A stretch of DNA of 64,000 nucleotides from JAWKZG01 sp041396125. Lineage in GTDB: Bacteria > Pseudomonadota > Gammaproteobacteria > Competibacterales > Competibacteraceae. The notes under the pieces were generated by a model. The model was not told the DNA's origin. It searched no databases and saw nothing but the letters and a program-made list of their open reading frames with translations. The DNA lies in the NCBI GenBank assembly GCA_041396125.1, contig JAWKZG010000019.1, forward strand, positions 55,943-119,942, given 5' to 3'. The first letter of the stretch is position 1, and each line of letters opens with the position of its first letter. Positions 34,789-42,851 of this stretch are shown in pieces. The position numbers and the translations under genes are program-made.

Positions 34789-37602
34789 ATGACGCGAAAT
34801 AAGCGTGTTAGCGAGCGTGATCTGCGGGCGCGTGTAAAACTGCTGGGCCGCCTGCTGGGTGAAGTTCTGCGTGAGCAGGAAGGCGAAACGGTGTATCAGG
34901 CCGTGGAAACGCTGCGTACTGGTTTCATCAGTCAGCGCCGGCAGCCCAACGCGCGCCGTCAGCGCCGTTTGATGGGCTTGATCGAAGGGCTGGATCGCGA
35001 CGCATTAAGCCGGGTAATCCGTGCTTTCAGTGCGTATTTTCATCTGGCTAATCTGGCCGAAGAAGAGTACCAGCACCGTTTGCGCCGGTTGCAGGTGCAT
35101 TCCAGTGAGCCGCTGTGGTTTGGTTCGTTCGATCATGCCCTGCGCGAACTGCACAGCCAGAATATCAGCGCGGACGATGTGCAATCGCTGTTGAATCAAT
35201 TGTCGTACCAGCCGGTTTTTACCGCTCACCCGACCGAGGCCAAGCGGCGCACGATTCTGGAAGCATTGCGGCGGATTTTTCTGGTCTGCGAAGAACTGGA
35301 TAGCCCTGCTTTGGGTGAGGTTGAACGGGAGGAGATCATCTCCCGGCTAAAAGCGCATATCCAGATTTTCTGGAAAACAGATGAAGTCCGCGTCAGCAAG
35401 CCAACTGTCGAGGCCGAGATCAAAAACGGCCTGTACTATTTCCGCGAATCTATTTTCCAGGCGCTGCCGGTCATTTACCGCAATCTGGAGCGGGCTTTGC
35501 GACTGGTCTACGCCGACGCCCCGATCCGGGTGCCGACGATTATTCAGTTCGGTTCCTGGATTGGCGGTGACCGGGATGGCAATCCGTTCGTAACCCCGGA
35601 CGTGACCCGCCAAGCACTGCGCATGCAGCATCGGGAAATTCTGCAGGAATACCTGCGCCAGATCGAAAAGCTGCAGCATATTCTGACCCATTCCAGCCTG
35701 CTGGCACCGCCATCCGATGAACTGCTGGCCAATCTGGACAGCGAGCGTCTGCTCGCCCGGCGGGCTTACCGGCACGAACCGACCGAGTTCAGTCATGAAC
35801 CCTACCGGCGTAAACTAGGCCTGATGGCATACCGCCTGCGCCTTAACCTGCGTCTGGTTGAGCAGCATCTGGCTGGCTATATGGCCGACGATTCCGGTTT
35901 TGCCTATCGCTCGGCGCAGGAATTACTGGATGATATTCAGCTGATCCGACGGTCGTTGCGCTCGCATGGCGATGCCAATCTGGCAGCCGGCTCCATCAAG
36001 GATCTGCAGCGGCTGGTGGAAACGTTCGGGTTCCATCTGTTGCGGCTGGATGTCCGGCAGGAATCGACCCGTCACTCCGAAGCGGTCGCCGAGATTTTGC
36101 AGCACTGCGGGCTGGCAACAGATTATCTGGAGCAGCCGGAACAGGCCCGGTTGGCACTGCTCAGTCAGCAACTGGCACAGACGACGCTGCCGCGTATTAC
36201 CGAGTCTGCTTTGTCAGCGCCAACCCGTGAAACGCTGGAAGCGCTGTATGCCATGGCTGAAATGCGCGAGGAAATCAGTCCGGACGCTTTCGGCAGCTAC
36301 GTCATCTCCATGACGCACAGTGCCAGCCATGTGCTGGAGGTGCTGTTTCTGGCCAGCCTGACCGGTCTGGTAGGGTACGATCAGCAAGGCCAGCGGTACT
36401 GCAATCTGCTGGTCGCACCGCTGTTCGAGACCATCGAAGATTTGCAGCATATCGAAAGCGTGCTGAATGCGCTGTTCGCGAATACGGTTTACCGTGACCT
36501 GCTGAAGGTGTCGGGTAATCTGCAGGAGGTCATGCTCGGCTACTCGGATTCCTGTAAAGACGGTGGCATTCTGGCCTCCAGCTGGAGCCTCTACAAAGCG
36601 CAGCAAATTGTGGTTGGACTGGCGGCTCGGCACGGGGTGCAATGTCGTCTGTTTCATGGTCGTGGCGGCACGGTCGGGCGTGGTGGCGGGCCAACCCACG
36701 AATCCATTCTGGCGCAGCCTCCAGGCACCGTGCATGGCGAGATTAAATTCACCGAGCAGGGAGAGGTATTATCGTTTCGATATCACCACCCGGAAACCGC
36801 TGTTTATGAGGTAACCATGGGCGTAACCGGACTGCTCAAAGCCAGTCTGGGTCTGCTGCGTGAACCACGGCAGGATGCACCGGCGCAACGGGCCGTCATG
36901 GAGCAACTGGTCGCCACCGGCGAAGCTGAGTATCGCGCCCTGACTGACCACGATCCCGGCCTGATGCCGTATTTCTACGAAGCCACACCGGTGCGTGAAA
37001 TCGGCTTGCTCAATATCGGCTCGCGGCCTTCGCATCGCAAGAAAACCGATCTTTCCAAAGCATCAGTGCGCGCTATTCCCTGGATATTCGGATGGGCTCA
37101 GGCGCGCCAGCCAATGCCGGCCTGGTACGGACTGGGCAGTGCGCTGCAGCAGTATTTGCAGGCCCACCCGGAGCAAATTGAGGTGTTGCGGGCTATGTAT
37201 GACGACTGGCCGTATTTTCGGGCCCTGGTCAGCAACTGCGAGATGTCACTGGCCAAAGCGGAGATGCACATCGCCCGAGAATACGCCGAATTATGCTCAG
37301 ACAGCGCCGTGCGCGAGCGGATTTTCGGGGCAGTACAACAGGAATACACGCGCACCTGTGAAAGCCTGCTGCAAGTGCTGAACAGCGATCAACTTCTGCA
37401 CGATAATCCGCAATTGGCGTTCACGCTGGCGCGGCGCAATCCCTATCTGGACCCGATCAACCATATCCAGATTGTATTGCTGCGACGATTACGACAGGAT
37501 CAGGCCGAAGGTGCGACTGACGCAGAAACTCCAAGCCCCTGGCTGGACCCATTACTGCGCACAATCAATGCCATCGCTAACGGTATTCGTAACACCGGTT
37601 AA
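34789..37602 (+). CDS. ppc: Phosphoenolpyruvate carboxylase
   Basis: A 937-residue enzyme that carboxylates PEP to oxaloacetate, refilling the TCA cycle. Catalytic segments are VFTAHPTEAKRRT (His about residue 145), GGDRDGNPFVTPDVT, GYSDSCKDGG and FHGRGGTVGRGGGPTHESI. The C-terminus NAIANGIRNTG is the conserved end. The ATG at 34789 is preferred over TTG 34783. It sits between cpoB and tRNA-Lys, where other gammaproteobacteria often have queE/queC or nothing. Confidence 0.97.
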   Translation: MTRNKRVSERDLRARVKLLGRLLGEVLREQEGETVYQAVETLRTGFISQRRQPNARRQRRLMGLIEGLDRDALSRVIRAFSAYFHLANLAEEEYQHRLRRLQVHSSEPLWFGSFDHALRELHSQNISADDVQSLLNQLSYQPVFTAHPTEAKRRTILEALRRIFLVCEELDSPALGEVEREEIISRLKAHIQIFWKTDEVRVSKPTVEAEIKNGLYYFRESIFQALPVIYRNLERALRLVYADAPIRVPTIIQFGSWIGGDRDGNPFVTPDVTRQALRMQHREILQEYLRQIEKLQHILTHSSLLAPPSDELLANLDSERLLARRAYRHEPTEFSHEPYRRKLGLMAYRLRLNLRLVEQHLAGYMADDSGFAYRSAQELLDDIQLIRRSLRSHGDANLAAGSIKDLQRLVETFGFHLLRLDVRQESTRHSEAVAEILQHCGLATDYLEQPEQARLALLSQQLAQTTLPRITESALSAPTRETLEALYAMAEMREEISPDAFGSYVISMTHSASHVLEVLFLASLTGLVGYDQQGQRYCNLLVAPLFETIEDLQHIESVLNALFANTVYRDLLKVSGNLQEVMLGYSDSCKDGGILASSWSLYKAQQIVVGLAARHGVQCRLFHGRGGTVGRGGGPTHESILAQPPGTVHGEIKFTEQGEVLSFRYHHPETAVYEVTMGVTGLLKASLGLLREPRQDAPAQRAVMEQLVATGEAEYRALTDHDPGLMPYFYEATPVREIGLLNIGSRPSHRKKTDLSKASVRAIPWIFGWAQARQPMPAWYGLGSALQQYLQAHPEQIEVLRAMYDDWPYFRALVSNCEMSLAKAEMHIAREYAELCSDSAVRERIFGAVQQEYTRTCESLLQVLNSDQLLHDNPQLAFTLARRNPYLDPINHIQIVLLRRLRQDQAEGATDAETPSPWLDPLLRTINAIANGIRNTG

Positions 37603-37643
37603 AAAAATCTGACCGCAAGCTGCAATTTCCTGCGTTTCAAGGG

Positions 37644-37671
37644 TTGCGATTTTCGAAAAATTAGGCATAAT
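37644..37671 (+). promoter_or_regulatory. Sigma-70 promoter of tRNA-Lys
   Basis: TTGCGA (37644-37649) and CATAAT (37666-37671) with a 16-bp spacer lie 14 bp before the tRNA. The stretch between the -10 and the tRNA is GC-rich (GTGCGGCC), a discriminator typical of stringently controlled stable-RNA promoters. It is in the 82-bp gap after ppc. Confidence 0.65.
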
Positions 37672-37684
37672 GTGCGGCCTTGTC

Positions 37685-37760
37685 GGGTCGTTAGCTCAGT
37701 TGGTAGAGCACTGCACTTTTAATGCATTGGTCGAAGGTTCGAATCCTTCACGACCCACCA
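37685..37760 (+). tRNA. tRNA-Lys (anticodon TTT), encoded CCA
   Basis: A 76-nt cloverleaf: acceptor GGGTCGT pairs with ACGACCC, the D-loop is AGCTCAGTTGGTAGAGC, the anticodon loop ACTTTTAATG carries TTT, the T arm is AAGGTTCGAATCCTT, and CCA is encoded at the end. The variable loop is short. The tol-pal to tRNA-Lys linkage is also known in enterobacteria. Confidence 0.97.
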
Positions 37761-37772
37761 GATTTAAAACTT

Positions 37773-37808
37773 AAAACCCGCATAGCTTATGGCTCTGCGG
37801 GTTTTTTG
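37773..37808 (+). terminator. Rho-independent terminator after tRNA-Lys
   Basis: AAAACCCGCA, an 11-bp loop region and TGCGGGTTTTTTG form a stem of about nine pairs ending in a T tract, 13 bp after the tRNA end. The A tract before the stem gives it partial bidirectionality. Confidence 0.88.
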
Positions 37809-37882
37809 TTTGCCTCGAAAATATTTTTTCAGCCATCCTCCTGCATGGGCTTTGTGCAAGCTTACGGTTGACCTGCCAGTGA

Positions 37883-37928
37883 GTTCAGTTTTCGTTCAGG
37901 AATGGGAAATAAAATCAGGGATTCGCTA
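37883..37928 (+). repeat. 46-bp leader repeat, copy 1
   Basis: Identical over 46 bp to 38450-38495. It starts GTTCAGTTTTCG, contains AAATAAAATC and ends GATTCGCTA, followed by a GGGAGG ribosome-binding site 12 bp before the start of the secreted protein gene at 37945. The sequence is kept better than the coding regions that follow, so it may be a promoter or leader under selection, or a sign of recent duplication or conversion. Confidence 0.8.
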
Positions 37929-37944
37929 CTTAGGGAGGCACTAA

Positions 37945-38394
37945 ATGAGGCGATTTGTTCTTGTTCTTGGTTTGTTGTTGTCATCAGTGGTCAACGCTCA
38001 GGACTCAGCCATAGAGAGTTGTAATTGGGACAGACTGTTAGAAGGTAGACCCCTGTGGTACACAGAGGACTTGAGGTATTCGTTTTGGTTGGTTGAGAAC
38101 GCAGGTCAGGTGGTGGGACACCTGCAAGACTCATCCAGTGGTAAGTGGTATTACATAGAGGTTGATGTCGTACAGGAGAACTGTGGTGGGGACGTGGCTG
38201 TATATGAGCCGATCTATAGTGACGGTGTGGTTGATCTGGAACTACTAACAGAGTTTCAAATAGCAGACGATCAGACTGAAGCAGACCACATACCCTTCCG
38301 GCTGGTCATAAGCCGATTCGAGGGTACTCTAGTGATCAGCTACTACAGAGGGTCGTTCATACCTCAAGGTACTGAACGACTAAAGTCCTTCTAA
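37945..38394 (+). CDS. Secreted protein of unknown function, tandem paralogue 1
   Basis: A 149-residue protein I do not recognise. It has a signal peptide (MRRFVLVLGLLLSSVVNAQ) and two Cys in the mature part (ESCNWD and ENCGGD) that could form a disulfide. Shared blocks with its neighbour at 38514 are LEGRPLWYT-DLR, WLVE, VGHLQDS-SGKWYYI, VYEP-Y and SYYRGS. GGGAGG precedes the ATG. Codon use is unlike the flanking genes: five of nine Arg codons are AGA/AGG, whereas ppc uses almost only CGN. A weak hairpin follows the stop near 38400. It lies just after tRNA-Lys, which suggests acquired DNA. Confidence 0.75.
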   Translation: MRRFVLVLGLLLSSVVNAQDSAIESCNWDRLLEGRPLWYTEDLRYSFWLVENAGQVVGHLQDSSSGKWYYIEVDVVQENCGGDVAVYEPIYSDGVVDLELLTEFQIADDQTEADHIPFRLVISRFEGTLVISYYRGSFIPQGTERLKSF

Positions 38395-38449
38395 CAAGCG
38401 GGGACTCATATCCCTCTTTAATTTGACCTTAGACTAAGCCTGTCGGTGG

Positions 38450-38495
38450 GTTCAGTTTTCGTTCAGGAATGGGAAATAAAATCAGGGATTCGCTA
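38450..38495 (+). repeat. 46-bp leader repeat, copy 2
   Basis: Exact second copy of 37883-37928, again followed by TTTAGGGAGG and the start of a paralogous gene at 38514. The spacing to the ATG is about the same in both copies (16 versus 18 bp), so the unit duplicated as leader plus gene. Confidence 0.8.
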
Positions 38496-38513
38496 TTTTA
38501 GGGAGGTAATCGA

Positions 38514-38963
38514 ATGAGGCGTTTTGTTCTTGCTATTGGTTTGTTACTGTCGTCAGTGGTCAACGCTCAGACCCTGGAAGACCGGGAATGTAACTTTGAT
38601 CGTGTACTGGAAGGCAGACCGTTGTGGTATACCGATGACTTACGACTGGCACTGTGGCTTGTCGAATCTCAGGGTGAGATCGTTGGTCACCTACAGGACT
38701 CTGAATCCGGTAAGTGGTACTACATAGATGTGAGGTTGTTTCCAGAGGGTTGTGGTGGGCAAGTAACCGTGTACGAGCCTGTCTATGAGAACGGTGTCGT
38801 CAACTTGATTGAGAAGTCGGACTTAAGACTTGCACCGGATCATGACGTTGAGATTGTTGGAGGATTTCTTCTAGCACTTAGAGCGGACACTGGACTGCCG
38901 AGTATCAGTTACTACCGAGGGTCAACCGTACCGTTTGGTGGTCTTGATTTGATACCGTTCTGA
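38514..38963 (+). CDS. Secreted protein of unknown function, tandem paralogue 2
   Basis: A 149-residue paralogue of the gene at 37945, of the same length and about half identical by eye. The signal peptide is MRRFVLAIGLLLSSVVNAQ; the two mature Cys are in RECNFD and EGCGGQ. Half or more of its Arg codons are AGA/AGG. The middle is well kept (HLQDSESGKWYYIDV, VTVYEPVYENGVVNL), while the region 108-130 has diverged, which may reflect a changed surface. It ends at a strong stem-loop. No domain family is recognised; the many Tyr/Trp and alternating pattern suggest a small beta-rich periplasmic or secreted protein. Confidence 0.75.
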   Translation: MRRFVLAIGLLLSSVVNAQTLEDRECNFDRVLEGRPLWYTDDLRLALWLVESQGEIVGHLQDSESGKWYYIDVRLFPEGCGGQVTVYEPVYENGVVNLIEKSDLRLAPDHDVEIVGGFLLALRADTGLPSISYYRGSTVPFGGLDLIPF

Positions 38964-38967
38964 CAAG

Positions 38968-38988
38968 CGGGGGACATTAAGTCCCCCT
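38968..38988 (+). terminator. Stem-loop after the second secreted paralogue
   Basis: GGGGGAC-ATTAA-GTCCCCC is a perfect 7-bp stem with a 5-base loop, 5 bp after the stop. The following TTAAGTTGTC is only moderately T-rich, so termination strength is uncertain. A weaker version (GGGGA...TCCCT) follows the first paralogue at 38400. Confidence 0.6.
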
Positions 38989-39015
38989 TAAGTTGTCTTT
39001 AGACCAAGTTCAGAG

Positions 39016-39246
39016 TCAGACTTTCAGTATTTCCACACTCTTACCGCTCTGCCTGCCAACAAGCTCCACCAGGATCACACTAAGCGCATGAACGAGCGTT
39101 TGTCTCGGGCTTTCACCACGATTAGATGAAGACGATCCGACAGCTTCTCGCCAAGTGCTTTTGCTGATCTCTGCGTACTGAGTATTCTGAATGTCGGCTT
39201 TGGCGACCTTGAACGAGACCCTGTTCTGGTTTAATAAAGCTGACAC
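39016..39246 (-). CDS. Small hypothetical protein
   Basis: A 76-residue open frame (MSALLNQNRVSFKVAKADIQ at the start) with no recognised domain and no clear ribosome-binding site. It converges on the secreted paralogue, and its upstream side abuts the palindromic repeat at 39256. It could be a real small gene, a remnant of a larger one or chance. Its Ser-rich middle (VGSSSSNRGES) and VHALSVILVELVGRQSG helix are the only visible features. Confidence 0.35.
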   Translation of the reverse strand: MSALLNQNRVSFKVAKADIQNTQYAEISKSTWREAVGSSSSNRGESPRQTLVHALSVILVELVGRQSGKSVEILKV

Positions 39247-39255
39247 TCCCGCCTG

Positions 39256-39282
39256 TCATTCCCGCGCAGGCGGGAATCCAGT
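39256..39282. repeat. ATTCCCGC...GCGGGAAT inverted repeat (dRS3-like)
   Basis: GTCATTCCCGCGCAGGCGGG and the bases after it form an 8-bp perfect stem with a 4-base loop (39258-39277), continued outward by GCCTG/CAGGC-like pairing. It matches the common proteobacterial 20-bp inverted repeat; a diverged copy is at 11281. It marks the edge of the accessory segment, next to the broken desaturase gene. Confidence 0.75.
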
Positions 39283-39313
39283 CAGGCGTGACTATTGCGC
39301 CAACCATTGCGGA

Positions 39314-40217
39314 TCAGGCCGCGCTAGCCCGCCAATAACCTTGTTCAACATGCTCGAAACGATCCTGACCAGCGCGGTAAGACGGGCAGGGCGTGAAGGT
39401 ACGGCGGCGAGCGCGTGGTGCTCAGCGTGATAGGCCAGCGAGACTCCAGGCCAGCCAACGGATCGGCGGACAGGTTCGGACGGTGCGGGTATTGCGCCAG
39501 ATATTGGACACTGTAGGACAGCCACTCATGCTCTGACATGCGGATCAGGCGCATCAGTGGCTCGCCGGCAACACCGCGGCAGCAGCCAGTAAAATCTTCA
39601 CCGCGTTCCAGCTTTCGAACGCGACTGATAACACCGCGATGGCCAGATAGATCGACCACATCAGCCGCAGCCTGATGCTGCACTTTCGACCGCTCGGCAC
39701 GGGGCAGAAACTGCAGTTCCATCGAACTGAACCGACCCAGTGCGTGCCGCACCAGGGTGCTGATCGCGCCGTAGAAATACGGAATTGCGGTCGCGTACCA
39801 GAGATAGCCGCCCAGACGTTCAGCCATCGGAATCATTTGCGGATCGCGGTCTGCTTGCTGGGTGTAGTTGTGATGGGCGCGGTGTTCCCAGCGAAACGGC
39901 AGCGGCGTGAGCAGTAAGACAAGACCTGTCCTGAAGCATACCAGCTCGTTCAACCAGGCCGATTTAAACGCAGTGCTATGGGCGCATTCGTGATAGGGCG
40001 CGAATAAATGCACAATAACAATGCCGTGTACAAGCACGGCCGGAATCGCCCAGGCGCTGCCCCAGCTCAGGGCCAGCAGTGTGCCGCTCAACAACAGGGT
40101 AAGCAGATGGCCGGCCAGGAACAGCAGTCCAGGGCCATTGCGGCGTACGAGCAGGGCTCGCAGTTCGGTCTGGTCGATCAGATCGCTGATGCGCGGTACA
40201 GTGGGTGCGGCAGACAC
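39314..40217 (-). pseudogene. Fatty acid desaturase family protein, frameshifted
   Basis: A membrane di-iron desaturase or hydroxylase. The first two His boxes are intact in the frame from 40217: HECAHSTAF (about residue 80) and HRAHHNYTQ (about 115), with hydrophobic spans between. After about residue 185 the family sequence hops between frames: MSEH and GCPTVSNIWRNTRTVRT, then WLAW and LAYHAEHHA with the third His box, then RFEHVEQGYWRA before the stop near 39314. At least four indels are needed. Given similar damage in essential genes here, read error is possible, but the density of breaks and the place at an accessory boundary make real decay an option. As printed it lacks the third His box. 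Confidence 0.7.
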
Positions 40218-40377
40218 GGGGCAGATTCCTGAATGATTAGCGTGTAACGTTATTCTCCGATGAACCGCACGCGGGTGCGGCTCATCAGGGCTTGCCAGTG
40301 CATAATAGTAGCAGCGGTTAAGGGCGGCAAACCAGCCATTACAGCCCCGGCGTGATGTAACCTCTGCCGGGTGGCGT

Positions 40378-42411
40378 TCAGAACGAGGCTTTGACGCCTA
40401 CATAACCGCCAATGCCTGCCGTAGCGTAGCCGTATACGTCCTGATAGTCTTCATCGAGCATGTTCTCGATGCGGCCGTACAGGCTGACATTATCATTGAA
40501 CTGGTACGAGCCGCGCAGATTGACCAGGGTGTACGCATCCAGCACTACACGGGTAGAGGGAAAGGTACCGAAAAACAGATCGTCCTGCTCACCGGTATAA
40601 TCCACACCCAGATTCAGCCGGGCGCGTTCATCCCAGAAGCGGTAATCCAGATGCAGGCTGGCGGTATGGCGTGGCCGGCGTACTTCCCGTTCCCCGTCCG
40701 GATCTTCCGAGTCCACATAGCTGTAGCTGGCGGTCAGATCGAGCTGCTCATGCAAACGACCGCGCACACTGAGCTCAACCCCTTTGCGGCGGCTGGTGCC
40801 GTCGGCATTGGTGACGCTGCTGAGAAACGTATCGTTATCAAAGGTGGTGATAATCTCGTCTTCAAAACGACCATTAAAATAGGTGACATCAATCAGCCAG
40901 CGCTGCTCGAAAAACGATTGTTCGACGCCAATATCCCAGCTGCGCGCTTCTTCCGGTTGTAAATCAGGGTTGCCGATGAAGCTGCCCGGAAAAAAACCGA
41001 ACAATTCGGTAAAGGTGGGGTTTTTCACGCCGGTGCCGTAGCTGGTATGAAAGCGTGTACCGGAATCAGGCAGGGTGTACGCACCGTCAGTCGATAGGTG
41101 GTCGCATCGTCGAAGTTTTCGTTATCGTCAAAACGCAGCGAGGCGGTCGAGGGACAAACCCTGCGTCAGATCCAGCCCGTACTGGCCCACCACACTGCGG
41201 GTGGTGATGGACTGATCCTGATTGCTTGGGGCATCCACGGTTTCACCGCGCTGGGTGAAGTCTTCGTCCTCGTGCTCCAGCGCCAGGGTGAAAATATGCT
41301 CGGCGGCATCAGTGCTCAGGTAATAATTGGTCTGGTAATCAAATTTGAGTTTTTCGCCTTCCAGTTTGCTGGTGCGCACGCCGTCGCTAAAGAACTCGCT
41401 GTTGGTATCGGTCAGAGCGACCCCGACAGTGTGTTCCCAGTCGCCATCGGCCAGACTGAGCGTGCCTTCGGCCCGACCGTAGAACTGCTGGGTTTCGGAC
41501 TCATCGTCGCCGTCAATAACCAGCCCATACGTTGGCGTGGGCGGGAAGGCAAAATCCTGCGGATCGGTTTCCGCTTGTGCATCGATATAGCGCGCCACGA
41601 CTTTGAAATCGAATTGATCCGACACCACATAACCGGCTTTTCCGGCTAGGGTCACATTGTGATAACCGTCTTTCTCGGACCCCTGCGGTGAGATCGAAAA
41701 TCCTTCCGAGTCCAGTAACGTGGCGCCGATGGAATAATCCAGCTGTGCATCACTGCCACTCAGGCCGACACTGGCCTGTCCGGTCTGAAACGAGCCGCCT
41801 TCGACGCTGGCGCTGACGCGAGCTGGCCCTTCGCCGCGTTTGGTTATGATGTTGATGACGCCGCCAATGGCATCGCTGCCCCACAGCGCACTCTGCGGGC
41901 CGCGCAGGATTTCGATCCGTTCGATATCGACATTCAGCAGATTACTGAAATCGAACGCGCTGATAGCGGGGTCATTGGCCTCCACGCCGTCAATCAGCAC
42001 CAGAGTATGGTTATTTTCGGCACCCCGGATGCGAACATCGGTTAACGCGCCCAGGCCGCCGCTGCGACTTACTGCAACACCGGGAATAGCGCGCAGTGCA
42101 TCGGCCACCACACGTATCTGGCGGGCTTCGAGTTCATCCGCATCCAGAATCGACAGGGCGCTGCCAACCTGGTTCAGCGGGGTAACGTAACGGTTGGCGG
42201 TAACGACGGTTTCCGGTAACTCTATGGTGTCTTCGTCCAGCTCATCCCATTCATCTGAGGTCTGAGCGTAAACGTGCGCAGCGGGCAGTGCGGACGAAAG
42301 CAACAGTGTACAAAACGGCAGGTTTTGCTTAAGCGCCGGCAAGGCACTTTTAAAACAGCGTTGAAACAGTGTTTTCGTTGATACCGCCGGTATCTGATTA
42401 GCAGTAGGCAT
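40378..42411 (-). CDS. btuB: TonB-dependent vitamin B12 receptor (two frameshifts)
   Basis: An outer-membrane receptor of about 678 residues under a cobalamin riboswitch. The start complementary to 42411 (MPTANQIPAV) is preceded by GGAG; upstream Met codons lack one. A signal peptide ends near HVYAQ. The plug domain has TVVTANRYVTPLNQ, GVAVSRSGGLGALTDVRIRG and ERIEILRGPQSALWGSDAIGGVINIITK; the barrel ends in GGYVGVKASF, with the terminal Phe needed for outer-membrane insertion. Frame breaks near 41145 and 41090 split the barrel; between them is RFDDNENFDDATTY. It brings cobalamin into the periplasm, where the BtuFCD-like system of this window could take over. Confidence 0.9.
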
Positions 42412-42574
42412 TGCGATTGGCTCCATAATAAAAAGGCTTGAACGAAGGAAACCGCATCGCGAAAGAGGAATAAACAGACTGATGACCGGCCCGACGCAAC
42501 GCAGTTTCCCGCGTCGCCTCACCGGCGTATAAACCGTTACCGTTAGATCACCCCGTCCAACGGTGCAGCGACGC

Positions 42575-42760
42575 TCGTAACGGCAGGTCTCCTGGCTTGC
42601 GGGTCAAGGCTTGCGTCGAACCTTCCCGGTTGCAAAAACCAGTGGTTATATTTGCAGACGCGTACTCGCCGCTTACAGTTGCGGGGGCAGCCAGGGTATT
42701 GGTCAAGATACCGCACCCTGTTCCCTCTTTAGTCCCCGAAGGGAACCGTCACAGCTGCCG
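42575..42760 (-). promoter_or_regulatory. Cobalamin riboswitch upstream of btuB
   Basis: On the minus strand the region holds the AdoCbl aptamer blocks in order: GAGGGAACAGGGTGCGG, GCTGCCCCCGCAACTGTAAG, CACTGG, GGGAAGGTTCGACGCAAG and the B12 box AAGCCAGGAGACCTGCC (42582-42598). It lies about 165 bp before the btuB start, so the expression platform is 42412-42575. Binding of cobalamin should lower btuB expression. Confidence 0.95.
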
Positions 42761-42851
42761 TTGTACTGGGTTCAGTCAGCAATTGCAAGCCCGGCTGATG
42801 GTGCATAATAATGGTTTTGTACAGCACCGGGAGGGGACAGGGTGACAGGCG

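Noticed and set aside
37883..38495. CRISPR array
   Set aside because: Only two copies of the 46-bp repeat exist, and a gene lies between them instead of a short spacer.
37685..39314. Integrated prophage or integrative element after tRNA-Lys
   Set aside because: No integrase, phage gene or duplicated tRNA end is visible; only a small accessory segment is supported.
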